A stretch of 64,000 nucleotides of DNA, from positions 124,001-188,000 of the forward strand of contig NZ_JAXBME010000002.1 in the NCBI RefSeq assembly GCF_033963835.1, in the 5' to 3' direction. The translations under genes were made by a program, and so were the position numbers. The notes below the pieces were generated by a model. The model searched no databases. It had not been told where the DNA came from and saw nothing but the letters and a program-made list of their open reading frames with translations. The stretch comes from Cytobacillus sp. IB215665 (GTDB lineage: Bacteria > Bacillota > Bacilli > Bacillales > SM2101). Each line of letters begins with the position of its first letter. Within the stretch, counting starts at the first letter, position 1. This document shows, in pieces, positions 18,199-28,429 of this stretch.

Positions 18199-19008
18199 GT
18201 GGGAGATGCTATAGTCATAACATCAGGAAAAGGTGGAGTAGGCAAAACAACAACATCTGCTAATCTAGGAACCGCTTTAGCGCTAGCAGGCAAACGTGTG
18301 TGTCTAGTAGATACAGATATTGGCCTTCGAAATTTAGATGTCGTAATGGGTCTAGAAAATCGAATTATATTTGATTTAGTAGATGTAGTAGAAGGGCGTT
18401 GTTCAAAGATTAATCAAGCCTTAGTAAAAGATAAGAGGTTTGATGATAATTTATACTTACTTCCTGCAGCACAAACAAGTGATAAAACAGCTGTAACCCC
18501 TGATCAAATGAAAAAACTAGTTTCCGAAATTAGACAGGACTTTGATTATGTTCTTATCGATTGCCCCGCAGGAATCGAACAAGGATACAGAAATGCTGTC
18601 GCGGGGGCGAATAAGGCAATTGTCGTAACAACACCAGAGAAATCAGCTGTTCGAGATGCGGATCGTATTATAGGTTTACTTGAAAAAGAAGAGGACATAG
18701 AACCACCAAAACTAATAATTAATAGAATACGTAATAAAATGGTAAAAGACGGCGATATGCTAGACGTGGATGATGTTGTAGCTCATCTTTCAATTGATTT
18801 GATCGGTATCGTAGCAGACGATGATGAGGTAATTAAAGCATCCAACGAAGGTGAACCGATAGCTATGAATCCAAAGAATATAGCTGGTGTTGCTTATAGA
18901 AATATTGCACGAAGGGTGTTAGGCGAATCTGTTCCTCTCCAATCTTTAGACATTGGAGAGAAAGGTATGTTTTCAAAAATTAAAAAGTTCTTTGGCGTGA
19001 GAGTATGA
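18199..19008 (+). CDS. minD: Septum-site ATPase MinD
   Basis: 269 aa ParA/MinD ATPase that recruits MinC to polar membranes. Deviant Walker A KGGVGKTTT (about 11-19), Walker B-like LIDCPAG, and a C-terminal amphipathic membrane-targeting helix (FSKIKKFFGVRV). GTG at 18199 gives MGDAIVITSGKGG, matching the family N-terminus; GTG at 18193 overlaps the minC stop. No MinE is nearby, as expected where DivIVA sets polarity. Confidence 0.96.
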   Translation: MGDAIVITSGKGGVGKTTTSANLGTALALAGKRVCLVDTDIGLRNLDVVMGLENRIIFDLVDVVEGRCSKINQALVKDKRFDDNLYLLPAAQTSDKTAVTPDQMKKLVSEIRQDFDYVLIDCPAGIEQGYRNAVAGANKAIVVTTPEKSAVRDADRIIGLLEKEEDIEPPKLIINRIRNKMVKDGDMLDVDDVVAHLSIDLIGIVADDDEVIKASNEGEPIAMNPKNIAGVAYRNIARRVLGESVPLQSLDIGEKGMFSKIKKFFGVRV

Positions 19009-19055
19009 ATAAGATAGAGAAGGTTTATATCATTACTCTATCAAGAATATATAAT

Positions 19056-19097
19056 GGCTTCTGATTAGTTTCCTTTTAATCAGAGGTCTTTTTCTTA
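19056..19097 (+). terminator. Terminator after minD
   Basis: GGCTTCTGATTAG hairpin with TTAATCAGAGGTC, followed by TTTTTCTT. Confidence 0.8.
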
Positions 19098-19226
19098 TGT
19101 GTCTTTTCATAAATTTATTTGCTACTAACTTTGAATAAACAATCGATCCAAAAACACCAGTCTTATTATGGAAGTTTAGCAATCTCTCGATTATATGATT
19201 TGTTGTATAGTGATTATATATATTTA

Positions 19227-19383
19227 GGCTCTTTTCAAAAAATTGTAACTGTATTTCAAAATTTGAAGTGATTAGGCTGTTTTATATGAACTTGATAATC
19301 ATTAGAAAAGAGAACATGCAGTAACGGTTGTGTCATTCGTGTTTAGCTCCTAGTTTGAAAAATAACAATTAATAAAATAATCC
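19227..19383 (+). repeat. Diverged MITE-like element after minD
   Basis: Left end TTAGGCTCTTTTCAAAAAAT, right portion TTTAGCTCCTAG...AACAATTAATAAAATAATCC. Diverged internally and with no visible target duplication. Confidence 0.5.
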
Positions 19384-19870
19384 TTTAGTTTCTAACATTG
19401 TAGCCGACCACTTCTATCTGTGTAGTATTTTTAAATGAGGTTGAATAGAAGACACACGATCCAAATAAATAAATATAGTTACAACGACTTTTTTCACCAT
19501 CTCCTAATGGATTTTTTGTTCTAATCAATCCGGACAAGTCATAAAATAGTACAAACAATTGATTAAAGAGATCGTTCAAAAAGTTTGGGAAGAAGGACTG
19601 TAGAATTAATTTGAACAGGATATTTTAAATCCGTATGTGCCATAGAACGTTGCGGGTTTAAGTGGGACTCCATTACATCTGCTGTATGCGTAAATGACAT
19701 TACGTATCTCAAGATGCTTGCGAGAGTTTTTTCAGAAAAGTTAATTCCTTAAAACAAGCAACAGAATTTTTTCTCAGTGTAGTAGCTTTATTCTGGTGCT
19801 CGTAGCTACGCGGTCTTGTAATTCTTCACTATTTTTGAACATGCTCTTAAAGGGGAATGGTGTGAGATAA
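19384..19870. other. Non-coding gap before spoIVFA
   Basis: About 490 bases. It holds a short repeat (GTTCAAAAAGTTTGGGAAG at 19574) also seen near 43287, and an unsupported minus-strand frame at 19563-19700 (45 codons from an ATG, open further upstream) that reads like protein but has no good ribosome binding site. It could be a gene remnant. Confidence 0.4.
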
Positions 19871-20647
19871 ATGGGACATCATCGTGCTGATGAAATTAGA
19901 AAACGTATTGCAAAAAGAAAAAAAGATAGAGGGATACGTCCACCTCGCGATCAACCCTCAAAGGAACTGTTTCGTGATGAACATCATAAAATACCAATGC
20001 CGAACTCTTCATTTCAACATGAATCTAATGATATTCATCCACTATTTCAAAAAGAAAAATTTATGTTTAAAGTACTATTTTCTATATGTCTAGTATTAAT
20101 TGTAGCAATTATGTTTAAAAACGAATCAGATACATTTAAATCAGGTAGGGATTTTGTTACCCGAACATTTCAGCAAGAATTTCAATTTGCTTCTGTTTCG
20201 GCATGGTATGAAAATATATTCGGAAAACCGATTGCTCTCCTTCCTGAACGCAATATTGCAGGGGAAGATAAGACTGAATTTTCACAGTTTGAATATGCTG
20301 TCCCTGCATCAGGAAAAGTACTACAAGATTTTGAGACTGATGGACAGGGTATTGTAATTGAAACAGTAAGCAAAACACAAGTTGAGTCGATGGACGATGG
20401 TTGGGTATCCTTTGCTGGTAAGAAGGAAGGGCTTGGGAAAACAGTTATCGTTCAACATGCAAATAAAACAGAAACGTGGTATGGAAATTTGCAGTCAATC
20501 TCAACTGAAATGTTTAAATTTATTGAAAAAGGTGAAGTGATTGGTGATGTGATGGAAGATAGTGATCAAACAAAGGGAACATATTATTTTGCAATTAAAA
20601 AAGGTACCGAATTTATTGATCCGATACAGGTGATCTCATTTGAATAA
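19871..20647 (+). CDS. spoIVFA: Stage IV sporulation protein FA (SpoIVFB regulator)
   Basis: 258 aa. Basic cytoplasmic N-terminus (about 1-70), one membrane helix (FKVLFSICLVLIVAIMF, about 66-82), and an extracytoplasmic M23/LytM-like beta domain (about 160-256, VQHANKTETWYGNL). The zinc ligands of active M23 peptidases are not evident. Holds SpoIVFB inactive with BofA in the outer forespore membrane until SpoIVB cleaves it. It overlaps spoIVFB by 8 bp. Confidence 0.94.
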   Translation: MGHHRADEIRKRIAKRKKDRGIRPPRDQPSKELFRDEHHKIPMPNSSFQHESNDIHPLFQKEKFMFKVLFSICLVLIVAIMFKNESDTFKSGRDFVTRTFQQEFQFASVSAWYENIFGKPIALLPERNIAGEDKTEFSQFEYAVPASGKVLQDFETDGQGIVIETVSKTQVESMDDGWVSFAGKKEGLGKTVIVQHANKTETWYGNLQSISTEMFKFIEKGEVIGDVMEDSDQTKGTYYFAIKKGTEFIDPIQVISFE

Positions 20648-21506
20648 CATCATTGTGTTGTTATCAAAAGTCTACATTCACCCATTGCTTTGGTTTTTGA
20701 TAGGGATCGGCATTATAACCGGACATGTAAGGGAACTTATCATGCTCTTTCTTATCGTTTTTGTTCACGAAATGGGTCATGTGCTTGCGGCTCATTTTTT
20801 TTCATGGCGAATTAAACGCATTGCTTTGTTACCTTTTGGTGGAGTAGCTGAGGTAGATGAACATGGGAATCGACCAATCAAGCAAGAGTTAATTGTGATT
20901 TTAGCAGGTCCACTTCAACATATATGGCTCTTGGGGGTTGGGTACCTCCTATACACTACTTCGTTGATGTCAGAAGACAGCTTTCAATTATTTGTAAATC
21001 AAAATTTAGTGATCTTTTCTTTAAATTTACTTCCTATTTGGCCGCTAGATGGAGGGAAATTATTATTTGTAATACTATCTTTAAAAGAATCTTTTAGCAA
21101 TGCACATAAGAGGACACTCTACTGCTCGTTCATACTAATTGTAGCAATGGTCGTATTATTTCTAATTACCTATCCATTTCAATTAAATTTTTGGATGATC
21201 ATTAGCTTCTTAGCTTACTCACTCATTATTGAATGGCGTCAACGTCATTATGTGTTTATGAGATTTTTGCTAGAGAGGTATTACGGCAAACAAGATTCCG
21301 TTCAGCAGTTAAAGTCTATAGTTGTTGATGATGTAGAACAAATTCATCATGTTTTACTAAAGTTTCAAAGAGGTTATAAACATTCCATTATTGTTCAACG
21401 TGGAGAGAAGGAAAGTGCTTCTCTAGATGAGAACGAATTATTACATGCGTATTTTTCTGAAAAGCTAGTGACGCAACCAATTGGTGATTTGTTGTATGAG
21501 TATTAA
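20640..21506 (+). CDS. spoIVFB: Pro-sigma-K intramembrane metalloprotease SpoIVFB
   Basis: 288 aa site-2 protease. HEMGH at residues 43-47 supplies zinc ligands and the catalytic Glu, and the third ligand lies in LPIWPLDGGKLL (about 135-146). About six membrane helices and a C-terminal CBS-like domain (about 200-288) that senses ATP. Cleaves pro-sigma-K in the mother cell. Translationally coupled to spoIVFA. Confidence 0.95.
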   Translation: MNNIIVLLSKVYIHPLLWFLIGIGIITGHVRELIMLFLIVFVHEMGHVLAAHFFSWRIKRIALLPFGGVAEVDEHGNRPIKQELIVILAGPLQHIWLLGVGYLLYTTSLMSEDSFQLFVNQNLVIFSLNLLPIWPLDGGKLLFVILSLKESFSNAHKRTLYCSFILIVAMVVLFLITYPFQLNFWMIISFLAYSLIIEWRQRHYVFMRFLLERYYGKQDSVQQLKSIVVDDVEQIHHVLLKFQRGYKHSIIVQRGEKESASLDENELLHAYFSEKLVTQPIGDLLYEY

Positions 21507-21540
21507 TTATAATCTATGGGCTTTTTTTTTTGTCAAGCTA

Positions 21541-21611
21541 GACCTTTTAGCATCTAAAATATACTTATTTATTTCTTAGTACAAAAAGCAACAATCAATG
21601 CAAAAACAGCC
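21541..21611 (+). repeat. Partial MITE-like element after spoIVFB
   Basis: A clear right end (AAAGCAACAATCAATGCAAA...ACAGCC) with a degenerate left end (GACCTTTTAG). It is followed by AAGATAAA; upstream is TCAAGCTA. Confidence 0.5.
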
Positions 21612-21721
21612 AAGATAAAAAGCCCTCATTATTCGTAAGGGTTGGTCGGAGCTTGCACTTATCTTGTATGTGGCGGTAAAATATATAAATATCGATCGTT
21701 CACGAAATGAGGCATTGAATA

Positions 21722-23239
21722 TTGGAAAAAAAACTTATTATTAACGCAACGAGCTTACAAAAAAGAATGGCGATAATTGAAGATAATAAGCTCGTTGAAT
21801 ATCATATTGAGCAACCAAATAATCATGAGGTTGTAGGAAATATCTACGTAGGTCGAGTTACTGATGTTCATCCTGGTATACAAGCAGCTTTTGTAGATTA
21901 TGGAGCAGACAAGAAAGGGTTTATACATCGAGATCAACTTTTAAGCTACCATTTGTCGCCTTCATCAATAAAAGAAAAACAACAAACATCAATATCGAGT
22001 TTTGTCCATCAAGGTGAAATAATACTCGTCCAAGGAATTAAAGAAGAAATCGGTAATAAGGGTGCGAAGTTAAGCGGTATCATTGAGATACCTGGTCGTT
22101 ACGTTATATATTTACCATTTGGTAATTATGTTGCAGTATCGAAAAAAATTGAAGATAATGTAAAACGAACTTATTTACAGAGCTTAGGTGAAGATTGGTG
22201 CGAAGAAAATGAAGGAGTTATTTTTAGAACGGCTTGTATAGAGGCTGATAAAGAGGTCATCATTCAAGAGTTAATATATTTAAAGGAACGTTTTCAACAA
22301 CTTCAACGAAGACAGCAAATGACTAAGGCACCCTATCTTTTACATCATGGTAATCATTTTGTTGATAAGATATTTAGAGAAATTCCTCAATCAACAATTA
22401 AAGAAGTCATTGTAGATGAACAGAACTATTATAAGGAAATAAAAACAAGATTGAGCGGGATTAAAGAAGAAACTACGCCAAGTGTTTCATTGTATACGAA
22501 TAAAATAAATATTTTCTCATCTTTCCATTTAGACAATGAAATAGATAAATTGCTAAAAAAAATTGTTTGGTTAGATAATGGAGGATATATCATTATTGAG
22601 CAAACAGAAGCATTAACAGTAATTGATGTGAATTCTGGCAAGTATTTAGGAAAATCTGCGATTCGTGATACTATTGTACGCATAAATAAGCTAGCTGCAA
22701 TAGAGATAGCTAGACAACTTCGATTACGTGATATCGGAGGAATTATTTTAATTGATTTTATTGACATGAAAAACGAAGAAGATAAAAGACAAGTTAGTCA
22801 AGTACTTACGAAAGAAATGCGTAAAGATAGGACAAGAACTAACATCTTTGGATATACACGTTTAGGTATTCTAGAAATGTCACGCAAAAAAGTACGAGAT
22901 AGTATACCTATACAGTTAACAGCAACTTGTGAGAAATGTGATGGTATAGGTAGGGTGGTTTCAAATGAAGAAATTGCATATAAACTTGATCGTGAAATGA
23001 TGGAATATCGTCAAACAGATTTTGAAGCAATATGGATAGAGACGACAGAAAGCATTAAAAAGATATTTTGCGGTCCTAATGATGAGCATCTTACAAGGAT
23101 AGAAACGATGTTACGGTTATCAATCTTTTTAACAACAACATCTAAGAAAACAGAAGCATTTTATGAAATAAAGCAAATGGGTACATATGCTGATATTCTT
23201 GAAAAAGTAAATAAGTCGAAAGTAGAAAACACTTATTGA
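21722..23239 (+). CDS. rng: Ribonuclease E/G family endoribonuclease
   Basis: 505 aa. S1 RNA-binding domain (about 38-125), then the catalytic DNase-I-like region with TVIDVNSGKYLG (about 302) and IILIDFIDMKNEEDK (about 342), whose acidic residues bind Mg2+, and a zinc-link CEKCDGIGR (about 403). It lacks the long C-terminal scaffold of E. coli RNase E, so it is RNase G-type. TTG start with TGAGG nine bases upstream. Located between spoIVFB and rplU; B. subtilis 168 has no RNase E/G gene and relies on RNase Y, although other Bacillaceae carry it at this place. Confidence 0.93.
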   Translation: MEKKLIINATSLQKRMAIIEDNKLVEYHIEQPNNHEVVGNIYVGRVTDVHPGIQAAFVDYGADKKGFIHRDQLLSYHLSPSSIKEKQQTSISSFVHQGEIILVQGIKEEIGNKGAKLSGIIEIPGRYVIYLPFGNYVAVSKKIEDNVKRTYLQSLGEDWCEENEGVIFRTACIEADKEVIIQELIYLKERFQQLQRRQQMTKAPYLLHHGNHFVDKIFREIPQSTIKEVIVDEQNYYKEIKTRLSGIKEETTPSVSLYTNKINIFSSFHLDNEIDKLLKKIVWLDNGGYIIIEQTEALTVIDVNSGKYLGKSAIRDTIVRINKLAAIEIARQLRLRDIGGIILIDFIDMKNEEDKRQVSQVLTKEMRKDRTRTNIFGYTRLGILEMSRKKVRDSIPIQLTATCEKCDGIGRVVSNEEIAYKLDREMMEYRQTDFEAIWIETTESIKKIFCGPNDEHLTRIETMLRLSIFLTTTSKKTEAFYEIKQMGTYADILEKVNKSKVENTY

Positions 23240-23265
23240 CAGTAAACATTTTTCTATGCTATCAT
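23236..23265 (+). promoter_or_regulatory. Promoter of rplU-prp-rpmA
   Basis: TTGACA (23236-23241), 18-base spacer, TATCAT (23260-23265). The -35 overlaps the rng stop codon. Confidence 0.7.
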
Positions 23266-23271
23266 TTTATT

Positions 23272-23372
23272 TGTGTTTGTTTGTAGCACCGTGCTACAAC
23301 CGCTCAGATCAGGTACATAAATAAGTTTTCGATGCTTTCGAAACGCCTGAATACTGGCGAGTCTTAGTTTAT
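23272..23372 (+). ncRNA. L21 leader (ribosomal protein autoregulatory RNA)
   Basis: The region between promoter and rplU contains GTAGCACCGTGCTAC (a perfect hairpin), ACCGCTCAGATCAGG and CGCCTGAATACTGGCG. These features match the Bacillales L21 leader that precedes rplU. Ligand binding by L21 is the accepted hypothesis for the family; here it is inferred from likeness and place. Confidence 0.75.
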
Positions 23373-23387
23373 TAAGGAGGTGCAAGT

Positions 23388-23696
23388 ATGTACGCAATTA
23401 TTGAAACTGGTGGAAAACAACTTAAAGTTGAAGAAGGTCAAGAGATTTATGTTGAAAAGCTAAACGTGGCTGATGGTGAAACTGTTACTTTTGATAAGGT
23501 TTTATTCGTAGGTGGAGACAACGTTAAAGTTGGAAGTCCTACAGTAGCTGGTGCAACTGTAACAGCAAAAGTTGAAAAACATGGCCGTCAAAAGAAAATT
23601 ACTATTTTCAAATATAAACCTAAGAAAAACGTGCGTAAAAAGCAAGGTCATCGTCAACCTTACACAAAAATTGTTATTGAAAAAATCAACGCATAA
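23388..23696 (+). CDS. rplU: 50S ribosomal protein L21
   Basis: 102 aa, starting [18 protein letters not shown], the typical L21 N-terminus. The C-terminal basic part ([17 protein letters not shown]-like, residues about 78-95) contacts 23S rRNA. Start follows AAGGAGGTG. First gene of the conserved rplU-prp-rpmA trio. Confidence 0.98.
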   Translation: MYAIIETGGKQLKVEEGQEIYVEKLNVADGETVTFDKVLFVGGDNVKVGSPTVAGATVTAKVEKHGRQKKITIFKYKPKKNVRKKQGHRQPYTKIVIEKINA

Positions 23697-23708
23697 TCTA
23701 GGTGTACT

Positions 23709-24035
23709 ATGATAAACGTTAAGATCGACCGTGCAAATGATGGGACGATACAATCATTTACGATGAGTGGTCATGCGTATCAAGCTGCGCATGGTCAAGA
23801 TATTGTTTGTGCTGGTGCCTCAGCTGTTTCAATTGGTACTATTAATGCTATTTATGCATTAACAAATACCGAGCCAATCATTCAACAACAAGATGGTTAC
23901 TTGTACTGTGAAGTACCATCTAACATTAACAAAGTTGTAGCTGATAAAATTCAGCTGTTGCTTGAAGGAATGCTCGTTTCTTTGAAATCGATTGAACAAG
24001 AGTATGGGGATTACATCAAAATTACTAAACAATAA
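23709..24035 (+). CDS. prp: Ribosomal processing cysteine protease Prp (YsxB)
   Basis: 108 aa. The catalytic dyad lies in SGHAYQAAHGQDIVCAGASA: His at about residue 22 and Cys at about 34. In Bacillota, Prp removes the N-terminal extension of L27 so that the ribosomal peptidyl-transferase end is exposed. It is found exactly where L27 has such an extension, including here. Confidence 0.95.
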   Translation: MINVKIDRANDGTIQSFTMSGHAYQAAHGQDIVCAGASAVSIGTINAIYALTNTEPIIQQQDGYLYCEVPSNINKVVADKIQLLLEGMLVSLKSIEQEYGDYIKITKQ

Positions 24036-24064
24036 TAATAAAAATCAAATAGGAGGTGAATATC

Positions 24065-24355
24065 ATGTTAAGATTAGACCTTCAATTTTTTGCATCTAAA
24101 AAAGGTGTAGGTAGTACAAAAAACGGACGTGATTCAATCTCGAAACGTTTAGGTGCTAAACGTGCTGATGGTCAAACAGTTACAGGTGGATCCATTTTAT
24201 ATCGTCAACGCGGTACAAAAATTTATCCAGGTGTCAACGTTGGCCGTGGCGGGGATGATACATTATACGCAAAAGTTGACGGCGTGGTACGTTTTGAACG
24301 GTTAGGTCGTGACCGCAAACAAGTTAGTGTGTACCCTGTTGCTCAAGAAGCGTAA
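24065..24355 (+). CDS. rpmA: 50S ribosomal protein L27 with cleavable N-terminus
   Basis: 96 aa, beginning [20 protein letters not shown]. The Prp-type cleavage motif LQFF|A is intact, so mature L27 starts at ASKKG. The ATG at 24065 lies 6 bases after AGGAGGTGA; the GTG at 24056 lies within that site. Followed by a terminator that ends the ribosomal-protein transcript. Confidence 0.98.
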   Translation: MLRLDLQFFASKKGVGSTKNGRDSISKRLGAKRADGQTVTGGSILYRQRGTKIYPGVNVGRGGDDTLYAKVDGVVRFERLGRDRKQVSVYPVAQEA

Positions 24356-24365
24356 CATTTAAACA

Positions 24366-24394
24366 AACTCTAACCATTATGGTTAGAGTTTTCT
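24366..24394 (+). terminator. Terminator after rpmA
   Basis: AACTCTAACC stem with GGTTAGAGTT, 5-nt loop, TTTTCTTC tail. Confidence 0.88.
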
Positions 24395-24441
24395 TCATTT
24401 TAATATATTAACCACTATTTTGTGTCATTAGGAGTGGAAAT

Positions 24442-24978
24442 ATGAAAAAACAGTGGGATATCGTTGAGTTATTGCGGCACTCGCGTCACGATTGGTTAAA
24501 TAACCTACAATTAATAAAAGGAAACTTAGAACTAAATAACCTTGATAGAGTAAAAGAAATTATTGAAGAAATGGTGATAGAAGCTGAGTATGAGGCCAAG
24601 CTTTCGAACTTAAAATTACCTTCCTTAGCAGCATATTTAATGACTTTTAATTGGGAGAGCCATAAAGTATTCATTGAATATGAGGTGCTTGGGGAAATCC
24701 AAGATTTATCTAAATACGATCAAAGTATGATAGATTGGACAAAAAGTTTGATAGAGCTTTTAGAAAATTCGGTTCACCCAAATGGAAATCACCATTTAAA
24801 TATTTCAATCGATATACGTAACAATGATGTCCGTTTCTTTTTTGACTTTCGTGGCATAATATCAGAGACAGATAAAATAACTTTGTGGGTAAAAAATAAC
24901 AATAGCAAAGAACAAATATCTATTACTGATTACGATATACATACCACTGAAATGTCACTAGAAGTATCTTTACTTTAA
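24442..24978 (+). CDS. spo0B: Sporulation phosphotransferase Spo0B
   Basis: 178 aa. The phosphorelay component that passes phosphate from Spo0F to Spo0A. LLRHSRHDWLNNLQLIKGNL (residues 10-29) carries the phosphorylated His (His16 in RHDWLN) in the four-helix-bundle dimerisation helix; the rest is an ATPase-like fold that has lost ATP binding. Usual size and location before obg. Good ribosome binding site AGGAGTGG. Confidence 0.95.
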   Translation: MKKQWDIVELLRHSRHDWLNNLQLIKGNLELNNLDRVKEIIEEMVIEAEYEAKLSNLKLPSLAAYLMTFNWESHKVFIEYEVLGEIQDLSKYDQSMIDWTKSLIELLENSVHPNGNHHLNISIDIRNNDVRFFFDFRGIISETDKITLWVKNNNSKEQISITDYDIHTTEMSLEVSLL

Positions 24979-25005
24979 CGTGACCTAAGATTTGCTGAAT
25001 ATATA

Positions 25006-26556
<1,551 letters not shown>

Positions 26557-26652
26557 ATCCAAATAAAAATAATATGTCAATTTATAAATCTAACCGCTTT
26601 GGAACCTTAGAGGATTTAAGAAAAATATAAATTGAGGGGGGCTTGGGGCAAA

Positions 26653-27093
26653 GTGGGAGATAAGTTTTATTTAGTTCGAGAAGATGCACTGCCAGAGTCA
26701 ATGAAAAAAGTACTCGAGGCAAAAGAACTAATTGAACGAAAAAAGGCAAAATCTGTTGCAGATGCTGTTCAAAAGGTTGATGTTAGTCGAAGTGTGTTTT
26801 ACAAATATCGTGATGCTGTTTTCCCTTTTAATACAATTGTAAAGGAGAAAATTATAACTCTGTTCTTTCATCTAGAGGATCGCTCTGGTACGTTATCTCA
26901 ATTACTGAAGCTTGTTTCGGCAGCAAAATGTAACATATTAACGATCCACCAAACAATACCTGTTCATGGAAAGGCGAATGTTACTTTATCCCTCGATACA
27001 GCTGGAATGACTGAAGAAATTAATACACTACTTTCGAAGCTAAACCGTTTAGAGTTTGTTTTGAATGTTGAAGTATTGAGTTCAGGAGCATAA
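26653..27093 (+). CDS. pheB: ACT domain protein PheB
   Basis: 146 aa. An N-terminal HTH-like segment (about 20-55, [22 protein letters not shown]) and a C-terminal ACT domain (about 70-145). Called PheB from its place with pheA; historically linked to chorismate mutase, but catalytic activity is unproven, and an amino-acid-responsive regulatory role is an alternative. GTG at 26653 matches the family start ([10 protein letters not shown]); TTG at 26632 would place the G-rich binding site inside the gene. Confidence 0.9.
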   Translation: MGDKFYLVREDALPESMKKVLEAKELIERKKAKSVADAVQKVDVSRSVFYKYRDAVFPFNTIVKEKIITLFFHLEDRSGTLSQLLKLVSAAKCNILTIHQTIPVHGKANVTLSLDTAGMTEEINTLLSKLNRLEFVLNVEVLSSGA

Positions 27094-27188
27094 AATCAGT
27101 TGGGCTTATAGACACGTATTTCATATGCACAACACAATTAATGACTACTTAATATAAATTTATATATATAATAGGAGAGGGGATACTT

Positions 27189-28043
27189 GTGGTACTGTCA
27201 ATTGGCTATTTAGGACCAAAAGCGTCATTTACAGACCTAGCAGTTTCTAAGCTTTTTTCACCTGTAGAAAGAATACCGTTTCACACGATACCAGAGTGTA
27301 TCGACGCTGTAAGTCATGGTGACGTAGAATTAAGTGTAGTACCTCTAGAAAATGCATTAGAGGGATCTGTCAATTTAACCGTTGATTATCTAATTCATGA
27401 ACAAACTGTTCCGATAGTAGGTGAAATAGTAGCTCCCATAAAGCAGCATTTAATGGTACATCCAGATCATCAACAAGAATGGCAAGCTGTTGAACGAGTA
27501 TTTTCACATTCTCACGCTATTGCACAGTGCCATAAATTCTTGCATAAGCATTTAAAAGGTGTTACCCATGACTACACTACTTCTACTAGTGCAGCTGCAA
27601 AGTATGTTAGGGAGAACAAAAGTGAAAAGGTAGCTGCGATTGCTAATGAATTAGCTGCATTGGAATATGGATTATCGATCGTCCGTGAAAACATTCATGA
27701 TTACCAAAATAATCACACAAGGTTTGTCGTGTTGCATAAAGGGAATAAACAACTTCATACAAGTAAAAAAGTTTCAGGCTATAAAACCACCTTAATGATC
27801 TCTCTGCCATTAGATGATCAATCTGGTGCACTACACCAAGTCCTTTCAGCTTTTGCATGGAGGAAATTGAACTTATCAAAAATAGAATCTAGACCAATGA
27901 AGACCGGTCTAGGAAATTATTTTTTTCTTATTGATATAGAAAAAGAAATGGATGATGTGCTAATACCAGGTGCAATTGCTGAGCTGGAAGCTCTAGGTTG
28001 CTCTGTAAACATATTAGGAAGCTATCCATACTTTCATATTTAA
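27189..28043 (+). CDS. pheA: Prephenate dehydratase
   Basis: 284 aa. Converts prephenate to phenylpyruvate in phenylalanine synthesis. Two periplasmic-binding-like lobes (about 3-180) with the TRFVVL motif (about 177-182), then a regulatory ACT domain (about 196-280) with the ESRPMKTGLGNYFF effector motif for feedback by phenylalanine. GTG start with GGAGAGG upstream. Lacks a chorismate mutase domain, as usual in Bacillus. Confidence 0.96.
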   Translation: MVLSIGYLGPKASFTDLAVSKLFSPVERIPFHTIPECIDAVSHGDVELSVVPLENALEGSVNLTVDYLIHEQTVPIVGEIVAPIKQHLMVHPDHQQEWQAVERVFSHSHAIAQCHKFLHKHLKGVTHDYTTSTSAAAKYVRENKSEKVAAIANELAALEYGLSIVRENIHDYQNNHTRFVVLHKGNKQLHTSKKVSGYKTTLMISLPLDDQSGALHQVLSAFAWRKLNLSKIESRPMKTGLGNYFFLIDIEKEMDDVLIPGAIAELEALGCSVNILGSYPYFHI

Positions 28044-28090
28044 AATAGCAAGTCTAGCTTCATACGCTAGCCGCTCGGTCACTTCACTAA

Positions 28091-28127
28091 AAAATGTAAA
28101 GGCAGACAATGCCTTTACATTTTTTTT
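28091..28127. terminator. Terminator hairpin in repeat unit 1 (pheA/niaR)
   Basis: AAAATGTAAAGGC paired with GCCTTTACATTTT, A-run before and T-run after, so it can act on both strands. Confidence 0.8.
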
Positions 28128-28341
28128 GCTTCCAGTGCTTGTCGGTGATGACTGAGGCACTTCCGCTTTTCAAGCTGTCTAGCTATAGGTGATATCGGCT
28201 CGAGGTCATAAGTCAATCCAACAAAAAGGTTAAAAAACAACCTTCTAGTTCGATCGTCTTATGCTTGTCGCCGATGAGCAAGCACCTTCCGCTTTTCAAA
28301 CTGTCTAGCTATAGCGCCTATCCCCTCGAGGTCACTTCAGC

Positions 28342-28378
28342 AAAAAAGTAAAGGCAAAAGGCACCTTTACATTTTTTT
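28342..28378. terminator. Terminator-like hairpin in repeat unit 3
   Basis: GTAAAGG paired with CCTTTAC around an A-rich loop, flanked by A6 and T7 runs. On the minus strand it lies just after the niaR stop. Confidence 0.65.
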
Positions 28379-28429
28379 GCTTCCAGTGCTTGTCGGGGAT
28401 GACCGAGGCACTTCCGCTTTTCTTTGTTA

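Larger units (their letters stand above)
28049..28421. repeat. Tandem array of three 122-126 bp hairpin repeats
   Basis: Units at 28049-28170, 28171-28296 and 28297-28421. Each starts CAA(G/A)..GTCTAGCT, contains CTCGAGGTCA-type sequence, a central AT-rich hairpin (terminator-like in units 1 and 3), then a GCTTGTCGG..GATGA block and ends CTTCCGCTTTT. They fill the space between convergent pheA and niaR. I know this type of repeat as common between genes in Bacillaceae; its function is not established. Confidence 0.8.

Noticed and set aside
28049-28421. CRISPR array
   Set aside because: There are only three units, each about 125 bp with internal hairpins and no short repeat-spacer pattern. 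It is an intergenic repeat array.
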